The notes: generated from the letters alone by a model not told the origin. A stretch of 64,000 bases of DNA from Actinomycetes bacterium (GCA_023429565.1 JAEZDJ010000088.1:1-64000), one strand, 5' to 3'; counted from the stretch's first letter, positions 9,901-19,298 are shown. Numbers and translations are program-made.

Positions 9901-10129
9901 CGACGTTTTCCTAAAAATCGAACTGAAGCGTTTTCGACAACCGCCCTTCAATGGCTGCGGGGAAGCATGCGGCCGCAGCAACAGTACATCATCGAAACAA
10001 TGCAGATTCGCGAAGAGCGCTCGGCAAGCCCCTAAAATGCAGCAAAGGGGAAGTGCCCTCAAACACCATGAAAAAGAGTCGGCGGCCACTTCCCACGTCC
10101 TTGAAGCTTTTCCCCAAAGGAGGCTGATC
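9901..10129. other. intergenic region between the divergent trp operon and baeRF gene
   Basis: No gene is seen. It contains a short inverted repeat GGGAAGTG (10048-10055) / CACTTCCC (10087-10094) just upstream of the baeRF gene, which could be an operator or a leader hairpin. No clear promoter for the plus-strand gene was recognised. Confidence 0.35.
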
Positions 10130-11281
10130 ATGCCTGAGAGAATCAAGAACCTCACGAGCATTCCCGCCGAACTGGCAGCCCGAAGAGAGCCCCTGCTCGT
10201 GTCCATCTATCTGCCCACGCATCGGTATTCCCCCGAAAACGAGCAGGATAGAATCAGGTTCAGGAATCTTGTTTCCCAGGTCGAAAAGCAGCTTGAGGCC
10301 ATCGGACCGAAACGTGAATACCCCGCCCTCATCGCCAACCTCAATGTGGTGGAAACGGACCTCGACAGACAGGTGTGGCGCCACGCGAAAGACGGCTTGG
10401 CCGTGCTCGCAAGCGAGGATGCCGTGTATGTGAGAAAGCTGTCATATCCGGTCGACGACATCGCCGTTGTGTCGGACCGATTCGTCATAAAGCCGCTGAT
10501 ACGCGATTTTCAATACAATTGCCGCTGCCTCTTGCTTGCCGTGTCCAAAGATCGCTTTGACGTCTACGCGACCGACGGATGCACCCTCGAAAAACTCGAG
10601 ATGCCCAAAGGCGTTGGCAACACGCTTCAAGAGGTGTTTGACGATTTCGACAATCACTCATCAGTCAATGCCGGGTCGTACGGCGGTCCCGAACCGCGCT
10701 TTCACGGGCACGGATCGAAAAGCGAGGTCATAGACAAAGAGACAATCAAATTCTTCCACTACGCCAACGACGTTTTCGTCGAGCACTTTTCTCGCGAAAG
10801 CGACGCTCCCGTCATACTCGTGGCGCTCCCCCAGTACCAATCTGACTTCAGGGACATCACGACCATACCCGGCCTCACCGAACAAGGCATAGAAAAAACG
10901 CCGGTCTCCCTGCAAGAGGCCGAGCTGCTCTCGGATGCCTGTTCAATTTTGAAGGAGCTGCAAGACGCCGCAATTGACAAGATTCTGGAAAACTATGGCC
11001 TGTACCAGTCGCGCGGTCGCGCGACATCGGACCCGAGAGAAATCGCGCATGCCCTCATGCAGCGAACGGTCAGCACGCTCTTCGTCGAGGAAGACGCAAT
11101 CATCCCCGGATCGATGGATGAGAGCACCGGTGCCGTCTCACATGAAGATCCCGAGGAGGGAGACGAAGATCTCGCGGATCAGTTCACACGTCTCACGTTC
11201 GCGGGAGGAGGAGACGTGTATTCCCTTGCAAAGGACAGGATGCCCGCCGAAGCAGGAGCGGCCGCCCTGCTCAGAGCCTGA
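10130..11281 (+). CDS. bacterial archaeo-eukaryotic release-factor-like protein (baeRF family)
   Basis: The 383-residue soluble protein resembles the baeRF families, bacterial relatives of eRF1/aRF1 domain proteins, some of which have ribosome-linked or stress roles. Supporting stretches are PLLVSIYLPTHR near the N-terminus and RCLLLAVSKDRFDVY in the middle. A HGHGSK loop stands where eRF1-type proteins have the peptidyl-hydrolysis loop. I chose the ATG after AAAGGAGGCTGATC rather than the longer frame. The C-terminus is acidic, then ends in a basic/Ala stretch. It is monocistronic, next to the trp operon. The exact subfamily and function are uncertain. Confidence 0.7.
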   Translation: MPERIKNLTSIPAELAARREPLLVSIYLPTHRYSPENEQDRIRFRNLVSQVEKQLEAIGPKREYPALIANLNVVETDLDRQVWRHAKDGLAVLASEDAVYVRKLSYPVDDIAVVSDRFVIKPLIRDFQYNCRCLLLAVSKDRFDVYATDGCTLEKLEMPKGVGNTLQEVFDDFDNHSSVNAGSYGGPEPRFHGHGSKSEVIDKETIKFFHYANDVFVEHFSRESDAPVILVALPQYQSDFRDITTIPGLTEQGIEKTPVSLQEAELLSDACSILKELQDAAIDKILENYGLYQSRGRATSDPREIAHALMQRTVSTLFVEEDAIIPGSMDESTGAVSHEDPEEGDEDLADQFTRLTFAGGGDVYSLAKDRMPAEAGAAALLRA

Positions 11282-11343
11282 CCCGGCAAAACGCGGCAAG
11301 GACATGAAGGGCCGGGGACAAGGTACGCCACGTTCTCGGCTGA

Positions 11344-12132
11344 CTACCCCAAGGCAACGTCAAGGCACATCATCAATACGAACCCGATGGCAACGCCCAC
11401 GACGCCGATATTGGAATGCCCGCCTTCTTGCAGCCCGGGGATGAGCTCTTCAACAACCACGTAGATCATCGCCCCCGCAGCGAACGCAAGCAAGTAGGGC
11501 ATCGCGGGAACAAGAAGGCTCGTGAGCGCGATGGTGATCAGGGCGGCAAGGGGCTCCACAACGCCCGAAAGCGTGCCAAAGACGAACGCCCGCCCGCGCG
11601 ACATGCCCTCCGCACGCAAAGGCGCCGACACGATGGCCCCTTCCGGAAAGTTCTGTATGGCAATGCCCAGCGACAAGGCCATGGCGCCAGCAAGTGAGAT
11701 GGCCGCGTTTCCGGACAGCACGCCGGCGAACACGACGCCCACCGCCATGCCCTCAGGCACATTGTGTATGGTCACCGCAAGAATCAGCATGGTGTTGCGC
11801 TTCATCTTGACAGGAAGGCCCTCGGGGGTCTTGCTGTTAGGATGCAAGTGCGGCACAACACTGTCGATGATCAGGAGAAATCCCACTCCTGCGAGGAATC
11901 CTGCAGCAGCGGGCAACCACGCGATGTCCGTTTGCTGGCTGGCTTCCTCAAGGGAAGGGATGAGAAGGGACCACACGGAAGCAGCCATCATCACCCCGGA
12001 AGCAAAGCCCAGAAGAAGCTTCTGGAGCCACGGTTTGAGATCGCCCTTCATGAAAAACACCATCGCGGCACCCAAGGTCGTCCCCAGAAAGGGAACCAGT
12101 ATGCCGAGAGGAATCATTGCTGTCGCGTCCAT
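11344..12132 (-). CDS. ZIP-family divalent metal transporter
   Basis: This 262-residue integral membrane protein has about eight helices and the two metal-binding helices typical of ZIP transporters: HNVPEGMAVGVVFAG and NFPEGAIVSAP. A short His-containing loop (HLHPNSKT) lies between helices 3 and 4. ZIP proteins import zinc or other divalent cations; the bacterial GufA/ZupT group is the closest match by eye. I chose the ATG at 12132 (MDATAMIPLG) over a 15-residue-longer frame because TAGGA precedes it. No metalloregulator site was recognised. Confidence 0.87.
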   Translation of the reverse strand: MDATAMIPLGILVPFLGTTLGAAMVFFMKGDLKPWLQKLLLGFASGVMMAASVWSLLIPSLEEASQQTDIAWLPAAAGFLAGVGFLLIIDSVVPHLHPNSKTPEGLPVKMKRNTMLILAVTIHNVPEGMAVGVVFAGVLSGNAAISLAGAMALSLGIAIQNFPEGAIVSAPLRAEGMSRGRAFVFGTLSGVVEPLAALITIALTSLLVPAMPYLLAFAAGAMIYVVVEELIPGLQEGGHSNIGVVGVAIGFVLMMCLDVALG

Positions 12133-12371
12133 ATTCCTACACATTCTCTCATGCCCGCGCCACAAAAAAGCGCACAAGGCCGCCGCAAACGCATTGTCAC
12201 GTTATTCACCATGCAGGGCATGCTGCATTCACCAACCCACACACAGCATCATGATAACTTATCGGGAAGGCGCAAGATGTCTCCGACTTTCCTCCATCAT
12301 ATCGTTTTTGCCACTCCAAAACTAACGGAATGGCAAGAGATTTGACCTGCGAGAACAAGGAATACGCCCAA

Positions 12372-14025
12372 TCAGCGGCTTTGTTCCAATCGGATCCTCC
12401 CCAAGTTCCACCCGATCGCCTCCTGGCGGACTGACACGAAATCAGCGCACCGCCCCGATTCGCGAACGAGCTGCCCATGCGTGCCCCGCTGGACAATGCG
12501 ATCCTCGTCCAAGACGAAGATGTGATCGGTATTTCTCACGGTCTTCAAGCGATGGACGATCACGATGACCGTCTTGTCGCGGGTCAGCGCTTCGATCGCA
12601 CGCTGGAGTTTCTCCTCGTTTTCTGGGTCGACGCTCGACGCAGCCTCGTCGAGGATGACGATGGGCGTGTCCTTCAGCAGGGCACGGTCGATGGCGATGC
12701 GCTGGCGCTCCCATCAGGAAAGAGGAGAACCGCCGCTGCCGACAGACGTTCCATACTCACCCTCCAGACGGCGGATAAACCCGTCGCAGGCGCTCTGCCG
12801 GGCACCCGCTCCACATCTTGGTTCGAGACATCCGGCCTGGCCATGCGAATGCTCTCCCGAATGGTCCGATTGAACAGGTAGTTGTCTTGCAAAACATACG
12901 ATACCTGACTTGCCAGATCAGAGAAGAGTATCTTATTGAGGTCATGTTCACCCAGGACGATGCCGCCAGAAGCTACGTCCCAATGACCGATGGTCAGTTT
13001 CGCTATCGGCGATTTACCCGACTTGGACGGACTGGCGAGGGAGATCATGCTGCCGGAACGAATGAGGAAGTTGGCTTTTTGAGATATCTTGTGAGCGTCG
13101 TCGTACGAAAAAGGCACCTTGTTCAACGCGACGTCGGACTGATCGAACACGACGGGCTCGGAGCCATGCACCAGTTCCTCCACTTTCAACAAGCCGTCGA
13201 CCTCCTCGGCATCGGAAGCAAGCACCGCCACGTCGCTCGTGAATGTGAAAGACGCCATGATTGAATCCATTAACCCCAAGGGAAAGACGATGACCGCCGC
13301 GAATGTCACGGTGCCCAAGCTTCCCGACAACCAGAACACCAGCCCAGCCGACAGCACCCTAATGAGGACGAAGGGTGTGATAGCATTGTAGGAGCACATC
13401 GTCCTCTAGCTTTCAGCCGTCCGCGTTCGGTAATACACGGCCTTCTGTTCCACCGCTTTCGCATACGTGCGATACGAGCCCGACGATTGGCTGAACGCCT
13501 TGACGACCTCGACCCCGCTGATGTATTCGACGACGGCGTTCACCAGGTTCCGTCCGACCGCCGCGGCACCCTCCCATCACGCTGCGCAGTCCCGCATGCC
13601 GACCGTCATGACAACTAAGCCGACCGCCAACGTCGCGAACGACATCAACGCCATGCGCCAATCCAAGGCAAACAGGTCCCCCACACGATGAAAAGCGGAA
13701 CCAACACGTTCGCCGTCATCTCGGGGAGAAGATGCGCGAAAGGTATCTTCATGCCCTTCACCCTGTCCACAACCGTCTCTTTGCATTGCCCGGACGGCGT
13801 GTCCAAAAAAGGTGCCCATGGGAACTTTCGTCAGCTTTTCACGATGCGTTGACGCAGGTCTCTCGGAATCAGATAGGCGATCGCCGTGGACAGGTTGGAG
13901 AAAAGTGCCTTGCCCCTACAGCCCGCGAACACCACGCCGCACAGCAAAAGCAACAGCATGAGCGGGAAATCCCCCACCAGTAGGCGGATCGCGAGGTCCA
14001 CCACACAGCCACTAATGCGAGCCAA
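12372..14025 (-). pseudogene. decayed ABC exporter (fused permease and ATPase)
   Basis: Pieces of one ABC exporter half-transporter lie in order on the minus strand in different frames. The membrane domain starts near 14025 (VVDLAIRLLVGDFPLML) and continues through fragments near 13800-13600 and 13590-13413. The ATPase spans 13399-12674 with a degraded Walker A (SPSKSGKSP) and a good Q-loop (VLQDNYLFN). A further frame change near 12700 leads to the Walker B/D-loop (VILDEAASSVDPENEEK) and the H-loop (IVIVHRLKTV). At least three frameshifts and two in-frame stops (near 13580 and 13413) break it. No intact ABC signature remains. It is a relic. Confidence 0.85.
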
Positions 14026-14315
14026 GCTCCTTGCCGAGCTGCTATGTGCGCTTGCGACACAGTGAACGGAGTCGGTGCTGGCAGTGGTGGCGTCGCGCGC
14101 GATCTAAAAGATATGGCAGATTAAAATTGGCGGAGACTCTTTCAAGCAATTCACGGGTTAGGCGGCAATCGGTTTTATCAACAAGACACTCGGTCGTTTG
14201 CCATATGCATAGTCAGGGGAAAGGCAAGGGCAGAAAGAACCTTTTTGGACAAAATCAGTATTAATAACACTTTTACTATGTTATAGTTATCCTTATCAGA
14301 GGATAGGATATAATT
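14026..14315. other. AT-rich intergenic region upstream of the membrane/secreted gene pair
   Basis: Base composition falls sharply from about 14100. No open frame with recognisable content is present. The stretch 14240-14300 is rich in A and T and probably holds the promoter of the following pair, with TATAGT at 14282-14287 as a possible -10, but no convincing -35 was found. Confidence 0.3.
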
Positions 14316-14687
14316 TTGGCGAAACCTATTATATTAGGCAATATCCAAGCTATCTTGATAGCAATTCTTATTCCGCCATTCATGGTAATCGGTTTATCTC
14401 AATTTGATTTTTTTCTCATATTTCGAACAAAGCCTTATAACCTCACTGATCTTCTTTTTCCGCTACTGTATGTCTTATACCTACTTCCCGTTATCTATAT
14501 TTCTATTGCAATTGGAAGAAACCCAAGCTTGATTAAGTATGCCGTGATTGGACTATTGGTTAGCGCAGTGGTGATAGCAATTCATGCAGTTGTATTTCTT
14601 CCAAATCCGAAGACATATTTTATTGTCATAGGGACATATCTCTTTGTATTAGTAATCCATTATTTACTAAGAAAAAAACCAGGCTAA
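14316..14687 (+). CDS. small multi-pass membrane protein, unknown function
   Basis: The 123-residue product starts at TTG (14316), preceded by AGAGGATAGGATA. It consists almost wholly of four predicted membrane helices with short loops and ends KKPG. Its codons are AT-rich, unlike the flanking genes, and it is followed 40 bases later by a secreted protein gene of the same composition. I do not recognise the family. Size and pairing would fit an immunity or export-helper role for the neighbour, but this is only a guess. Confidence 0.6.
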   Translation: MAKPIILGNIQAILIAILIPPFMVIGLSQFDFFLIFRTKPYNLTDLLFPLLYVLYLLPVIYISIAIGRNPSLIKYAVIGLLVSAVVIAIHAVVFLPNPKTYFIVIGTYLFVLVIHYLLRKKPG

Positions 14688-14726
14688 GCTCCGGATAAAG
14701 TATCCAATACAATACAGGAGGCAGTA

Positions 14727-15569
14727 ATGAGTGAACGTGAGAGAAAAGCTTCAAAAAAAGTTTTATCTATTGCAGTAACATTGCCCCTTCTAGCGACACT
14801 TATTCCAGGAGTAGCCATTGCGGAACCTTCGAGCTTGAAGGATGGAGAAAGGCCACTTAGCGAGAGCGAAATTCTTGAAATACTTGATATTGACGTGGAT
14901 AGAGTCACAGGAGAGTACACCTTTGATGAGTCTGCTGTAAAAATTGAAATCGTAAGTGATTATGGCGAAGAAATAACAATGCTTTCATCAGAAAGCGTTG
15001 AGGCTATTGTCGACGAAACTGTTCCAACATATGAAATAGTGGACTCCTCAATCGCAATCGAAGGCAATATGGTTACCCAAACGTGTACTGTCGAAATGGA
15101 CTTAATGCCCCTTGCAACTCGCGAAAACTTGCATGAATTCCATTCAAGAAGCGATGGTAAAGTAACAGGCAATATACGGCTAGACTATGCATTACTTCAG
15201 GGTGATCCATGGAATGTTACAGGATATGGTATCCAAATATGGCGGGCCGGTAATGCGATCATAGCAAACGACGCCTCGGTCAAAATAGGGCAACCAAGCG
15301 GCACTGTTGTGCAATGTTATATGGTTCCGACGGGTGAAGCCCAGAAGTCTGAGTATACAGGTAGTTTTTTCAATTACATTCCTTTGCAAGGTTATGACCA
15401 ATGGCATGGCGAAAAATATCTTTCATTTTTTGTAACAAATTTTTATCCAAATGCAGGGCCTTTTGGATCGAACGGAGGATCGTTTACTGCCCCCATTTCA
15501 GCGCCTGAGTTAGGTATAGCGGATTACGAAATCACTTTTCATTTAGAAATACCGTTGCCGTGGTCCTAG
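14727..15569 (+). CDS. secreted protein, unknown function
   Basis: The 280-residue product begins with a basic N-region and a hydrophobic core (residues 12-31) that ends VAIAEPSS, a Sec signal peptide with a likely cut after Ala. An acidic region (about 35-110) follows, then a C-terminal half rich in Gly, aromatic and beta-type residues (about 130-280). There is no anchor. GGAGG lies 6 bases before the ATG. Base composition is as low as in the preceding gene, so the two probably form one operon acquired together. No family is recognised; a pro-region followed by a mature domain is one reading. Confidence 0.65.
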   Translation: MSERERKASKKVLSIAVTLPLLATLIPGVAIAEPSSLKDGERPLSESEILEILDIDVDRVTGEYTFDESAVKIEIVSDYGEEITMLSSESVEAIVDETVPTYEIVDSSIAIEGNMVTQTCTVEMDLMPLATRENLHEFHSRSDGKVTGNIRLDYALLQGDPWNVTGYGIQIWRAGNAIIANDASVKIGQPSGTVVQCYMVPTGEAQKSEYTGSFFNYIPLQGYDQWHGEKYLSFFVTNFYPNAGPFGSNGGSFTAPISAPELGIADYEITFHLEIPLPWS

Positions 15570-15598
15570 GACTATTTATATACAGAAAAAGGATTATA

Positions 15599-15623
15599 GG
15601 ATAGCTACTCCCAGTAGCTATCC
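15599..15623 (+). terminator. hairpin ending the AT-rich pair
   Basis: An 11-base perfect stem (GGATAGCTACT at 15599-15609 and its complement at 15613-15623) with a CCC loop lies 30 bases after the stop. No T run follows. Confidence 0.55.
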
Positions 15624-15675
15624 CTAGTGGTTTGCATAGTGTCTCAATGGTGAGCATGACGGTATGATGTCCATC

Positions 15676-15712
15676 ATGGCGTGACAAAGCCACAACCGGT
15701 TTGTCACGCCAT
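15676..15712. terminator. 13-base inverted repeat after metA
   Basis: ATGGCGTGACAAA (15676-15688) and its exact complement (15700-15712) form a strong stem 24 bases beyond the metA stop. It has no T run on either strand. It may separate the convergent metA and AT-rich genes. Confidence 0.45.
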
Positions 15713-15736
15713 AATCGCAAAGTACTGCATCCCTCT

Positions 15737-16705
15737 TCACGAACGTGTAGACGATGCATGACTGTTCTTCCACGAGTCCTCGCGATTGGTGCCGATGTCT
15801 TCGAGGTTGAAGGGCGTCTCTTGGTAGACGAAATAGTTCAACCAGTTGATGAAGAGCAAATTTGCGCTGCTTCGCCACGTCACTCTTGGCGGATTCGTCG
15901 GATCGTCATCGAGGAAATAGTTTTTCGGCGGCTCGATCGGCTTGCAGAGCGCCTTGTCTCGCAGGTATTCGTTTTGCAGCGAATTCGCATCGTACTCGGA
16001 GTGCCCGGTGATGAATATCTGACGTCCTTCTTCAGTCTTCACCGCATAGACGCCGGCTTCTGTCGAAGAAGCGAGTATCTGCAGTTCGGGGACGGCCTCG
16101 ACATCCTCACGGCGGATGCTGGTATGGCGTGACTGCGGGACCATGAAGGTGTCGTCGAAACCACGGAACAGCATGGAGTTGCGATACTCGACCTCATGTT
16201 CGAACACGCCGAAAAGCTTCTCGTCCAACCGGTACTTCGGTACTCCAAAATGGTGGTAGAGCCCGGCCTGCGCTGCCCAGCAGATATGCAGCGTGCTGTA
16301 GACGTGAGTCTTCGACCATTCCATGATGTCCACCAGCTCGTCCCAATACGACACATCCTCGAATTCGAGCTCCTCAACCGGTGCGCCCGTGATGATCAGC
16401 CCGTCAAACTTGCGGTCACGAACGTCATCGATGGTTTGATAGAACGATACAATGTGGTCTTCGCTCACGTGTTTTGCCTGATGAGATGCAGTATGCAACA
16501 GGGTCAGCTCCACCTGCAAAGGCGTGTTGCCCAAAAGTCGTGAAAACTGGGTCTCCGTCTCCACTTTCAGCGGCATCAGGTTGAGCAACGCGACGCGCAA
16601 GGGGCGGATGCTCTGCGTGACAGCACGCAGCTCGTGCATGGCAAAGATGTTCTCGGCTTCAAGCTTTCTGGTCGCGGGCAGTTCGTCAGGTATGATGATG
16701 GGCAT
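15737..16705 (-). CDS. metA: homoserine O-succinyltransferase/acetyltransferase (MetA type)
   Basis: MetA activates homoserine with an acyl-CoA as the first step of methionine synthesis. The 322-residue protein has the MetA core: [27 protein letters not shown], the catalytic-cysteine stretch [10 protein letters not shown], and FITGHSEYD with the catalytic His and Glu. Many MetA proteins outside the enterobacteria use acetyl-CoA; which donor is used depends on one residue near the active site that I cannot assign with certainty. The upstream leader of about 260 bases contains a Met-rich frame and competing hairpins (separate entries). Confidence 0.95.
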   Translation of the reverse strand: MPIIIPDELPATRKLEAENIFAMHELRAVTQSIRPLRVALLNLMPLKVETETQFSRLLGNTPLQVELTLLHTASHQAKHVSEDHIVSFYQTIDDVRDRKFDGLIITGAPVEELEFEDVSYWDELVDIMEWSKTHVYSTLHICWAAQAGLYHHFGVPKYRLDEKLFGVFEHEVEYRNSMLFRGFDDTFMVPQSRHTSIRREDVEAVPELQILASSTEAGVYAVKTEEGRQIFITGHSEYDANSLQNEYLRDKALCKPIEPPKNYFLDDDPTNPPRVTWRSSANLLFINWLNYFVYQETPFNLEDIGTNREDSWKNSHASSTRS

Positions 16706-16735
16706 GACGGTTCCCTTTCAGTATTCTTGCCTCGT

Positions 16736-16805
16736 AACAAGAACAGCCCGCATGAAGCGGGCTGCGTATCGATAAGATTGCTGCAACCCGGCCATCCGGA
16801 CTGCA
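16736..16805 (-). promoter_or_regulatory. putative attenuator in the metA leader
   Basis: Read on the minus strand, arm 1 (TGCAGTCCGG, 16805-16796) pairs with arm 2 (CCGGGTTGCA, 16791-16782). Arm 3 (GCAGCCCGC, 16765-16757) pairs with arm 4 (GCGGGCTGT, 16751-16743), followed by TCTTGTT. Arm 2 can instead pair with arm 3 (CGGGTTGC with GCAGCCCG, one wobble), so the hairpins are mutually exclusive. CCATCCG inside the leader frame (16837-16831) can also pair with CGGATGG (16798-16792). The layout fits transcription attenuation. Confidence 0.55.
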
Positions 16806-16815
16806 AGAGAGTTCG

Positions 16816-16935
16816 TCACCGGCAGACAGACGGATGGATGATTATGTCCGACGAAGCGGAACTGCGCATGATGCCTTCGCACATGCTCTTCAGCATTCGC
16901 ATGACTTCAATCTTATGGAAGAAACGCTCGGACAC
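16816..16935 (-). CDS. putative Met-rich leader peptide upstream of metA
   Basis: A short frame precedes the attenuator hairpins. From a GTG at 16935, with AAAGGGA about 10 bases upstream, it encodes 39 residues; from the ATG at 16902 it encodes 28 (MRMLKSMCEGIMRSS and so on). Four Met codons fall within 12 codons. It ends 11 bases before the first attenuator arm. The Met content and position suggest a ribosome-sensing leader for metA, but the ribosome binding site is weak and the frame could be accidental. Confidence 0.4.
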   Translation of the reverse strand: MSERFFHKIEVMRMLKSMCEGIMRSSASSDIIIHPSVCR

Positions 16936-16972
16936 GAAACTATCATCCCTTTGACATCGAGTGGATGAATGC

Positions 16973-17002
16973 ATTATTGCGTGGACGCGAAGAGGATGTC
17001 AA
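16973..17002 (-). promoter_or_regulatory. probable metA promoter
   Basis: On the minus strand a -35 TTGACA (17002-16997) is followed after 18 bases by AATAAT (16978-16973). This predicts a start near 16965 and a leader of about 260 bases. Confidence 0.6.
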
Positions 17003-17341
17003 GATTGCCGCTTGCGGCATCATTTGGCCCATGCCCTTGTTTTACCAGTTCAAAGTTGTTTTATTTCTTCGCAATCGATAAAACATTCACTCTGATATCT
17101 TTATTTAATATAGCTCAGTCACCGTTTTCTCACAATTAATGACAACGTGGTTCAGGATTGCATCTGCACGTGAGACAAGATGAAGCCCGCCATCTTGCGC
17201 TCCATCGTCCAATCGAAGCTCGCAAATGCCCGCCTGCCGTCCAGCCCTCAACGCCCAAAGGACGCCACCAAGACAAGGGAAGCGCCCTTCGAGTCACGCA
17301 TCGGGTATGCCAGTCGAAACGGCAGGGACGGCATGAGCCCG
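17003..17341. other. intergenic region, no gene recognised
   Basis: AT-rich around 17040-17150, then GC-rich up to the end of the flavoprotein gene. I see no RNA gene, no convincing short gene and no clear terminator. The frames that run across it resemble shadows of the neighbouring gene. Confidence 0.3.
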
Positions 17342-19162
17342 TCAGAGATCCAAGCTGGGAATCTCTTTATCGGCATCGCCCCCCGCGGCATTGATGCCCG
17401 CAATGCGCCCAAACGTCATGCATCGGCCATGGCCGATCCCCGGCACGTACGTGGGATAGTCACCCGCGCCAAAGAATTCGCCAGCGGCAGATCCGCATAC
17501 ATACAGGCCATCGATAGGCCTGTCCTCGGCGTCCAGCACATGACACTCAACATCTTGGCGCAAACCGCCACACATGGTGAGCAAGCTGGCCACCAACTTC
17601 CCCGCATAAAAGGGCGGGTCTTGGACTTTTCCCATGACCTCAGGACGTTTGCCGAAGTCAAGATCCTTGCCCAAGTCGCACAGCTCGTTATAGCGGTCCA
17701 CTGTGGCAACAAGATTTTGAACCGGCACGCCCATCTGTTCGGCAAGCTCTTCAAGCGAATTGGCCTGCAGGGTCTGGCCCTTCTTGACCTCGCCTTCAAG
17801 AACTTTCTTTTGAGCTTCCAAGTTATAGGAGCCGCCCACGGGTTGCGTGAGTTGCCCCCATTGGAGCCCACCGCCCAAACCTGCATCAATCTGCTCTTTA
17901 ACCTGATCAAGCCCATGAGAATCATAGATGGTCCAGGCATCCTTCTGCGTTTGCAGAGCCTTGGTGACACTTTTTGACTGAGTGTTGACATCTTCGTTCT
18001 TGAAACGCTTCCCTTCCCAGTTCACATGCAGAAAGCCGTAACTTGCGGCCCCGAAGTCCAAATGCATGACCGCCGCATGCGGTTCGGATTTTTGCATGGC
18101 AGCGCCCGCCCAGATGGCCTGCTTGTGCATATCGCCGGTGTCACAGTCCGGTGGATTGTAGAAACGGCCATCCATGGCATACGCCGTCATAGGCGAATAA
18201 TACTGGAACATCTCATCGTCGGCCGCATAGTCTCCCGATGCGATGACGACAGACTTTGCGTTAATTTGCGTATAGTCCCCCTCCGCATTGGCGACAATCA
18301 CACCGGTGACGGGACCGTCACCGTCACGCAGCAGTCGCTCACTCTTCGTTTCCCAGCGAATCTCACCGCCCTTTTTGGCGATGAGCTCATAGAGGACCGG
18401 CACCAGAACGGCATTGCCGTATACGTCGCCCACACCTGAACCCTCATAGAAGGTGAAGTTAACGGTCTCCTCATACTTGTCAGCCCGATAGAAAATATGC
18501 GTGACGGGGTACTCGGTATAGTCAGGACCTTTATAATAGCCATCCCACAAGAGCGCTTCCAGCCCGTTTTCCTTGGCCAAGCCATAAAGCCAGTCGAAGC
18601 AGGCTCCGCTCTTGCGAGCATACTCCCACAGCAGTGGCTCTTTCACACGACCCTGAGCCCAGTTGATCCAGCGACGAACCACCTGGTGATAGTCAGGTTC
18701 CTCAACCAGGCCCTGCTCCACCAGATTCTGTTGGACTTCCGTGTGAAAACCAGCGACGTGAACACCCCGCGCGACAACGGTCTCTGGGTTCTTGTCGACG
18801 ACAATCACGTTGCCCGCGCCTTCCTCAAGCGCTGCTATGCTGGCGCAGCAGCCTCCCAATCCGGCGCCAATCACCAAGACATCGCACTCTTCCACGCCGT
18901 TGACCTTATCGCTGGGAATAGGTTCGGGAGCAATCTCCCATCCATGCAACCCGGCGACATCGGGACCGGCAGCTGCACCGCTTTCGGCAAGAGGCATCCC
19001 CTCAGCCACCTTTCCCGAAGCACCGCCGCCCGACGATGCGGAATTGGCACCCTGCGGAGCACAACCAGCCATGCCCGCGATCGCAGTGCCGGCGATCACC
19101 GCTCCACCCAACCCCAAAAACGAGCGCCGGGACAAGTCTTTCCCCATCTTTTCTCCCTTCAT
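17342..19162 (-). CDS. Tat-exported FAD-dependent reductase (fumarate reductase/flavocytochrome c family), lipoprotein
   Basis: This 606-residue relative of the protein at 1063 starts at 19162 after AAGGAGGGCATT; a second ATG at 19147 is possible. The Tat signal SRRSFLGLGG leads to a lipobox with Cys34. The FAD-binding VLVIGAGLGGCCASI and a C-terminal GAGDYPTYVPGIGHGRCMTFG complete the family pattern. There is no haem or FMN-binding domain. It is divergent from a membrane LuxR regulator (19475), a pairing known for inducible respiratory reductases in Eggerthellaceae. The electron acceptor is unknown; fumarate, urocanate, steroid or phenylpropenoid acids are possibilities from the family. Confidence 0.88.
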   Translation of the reverse strand: MKGEKMGKDLSRRSFLGLGGAVIAGTAIAGMAGCAPQGANSASSGGGASGKVAEGMPLAESGAAAGPDVAGLHGWEIAPEPIPSDKVNGVEECDVLVIGAGLGGCCASIAALEEGAGNVIVVDKNPETVVARGVHVAGFHTEVQQNLVEQGLVEEPDYHQVVRRWINWAQGRVKEPLLWEYARKSGACFDWLYGLAKENGLEALLWDGYYKGPDYTEYPVTHIFYRADKYEETVNFTFYEGSGVGDVYGNAVLVPVLYELIAKKGGEIRWETKSERLLRDGDGPVTGVIVANAEGDYTQINAKSVVIASGDYAADDEMFQYYSPMTAYAMDGRFYNPPDCDTGDMHKQAIWAGAAMQKSEPHAAVMHLDFGAASYGFLHVNWEGKRFKNEDVNTQSKSVTKALQTQKDAWTIYDSHGLDQVKEQIDAGLGGGLQWGQLTQPVGGSYNLEAQKKVLEGEVKKGQTLQANSLEELAEQMGVPVQNLVATVDRYNELCDLGKDLDFGKRPEVMGKVQDPPFYAGKLVASLLTMCGGLRQDVECHVLDAEDRPIDGLYVCGSAAGEFFGAGDYPTYVPGIGHGRCMTFGRIAGINAAGGDADKEIPSLDL

Positions 19163-19298
19163 AATGCCCTCCTTGCTATCGACATGCAGAGCTATCGTCC
19201 ACCTTTCCGCTCACAGAATGAACGAACCGCCCGCGCACAGCCTTTGGCTGCACTAAGGAGAACATAGAGAAAAGCTGCGCGCCCATCATCCCGTGATC

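Noticed and set aside
16706..17002. SAM riboswitch upstream of metA
   Set aside because: I could not find the conserved SAM-I/IV core in the minus-strand leader. Only the hairpin pair and the Met-rich frame are supported.
17158..17394. Short plus-strand gene upstream of the flavoprotein 3' end
   Set aside because: It overlaps the end of the flavoprotein gene, has no ribosome site and no family features.
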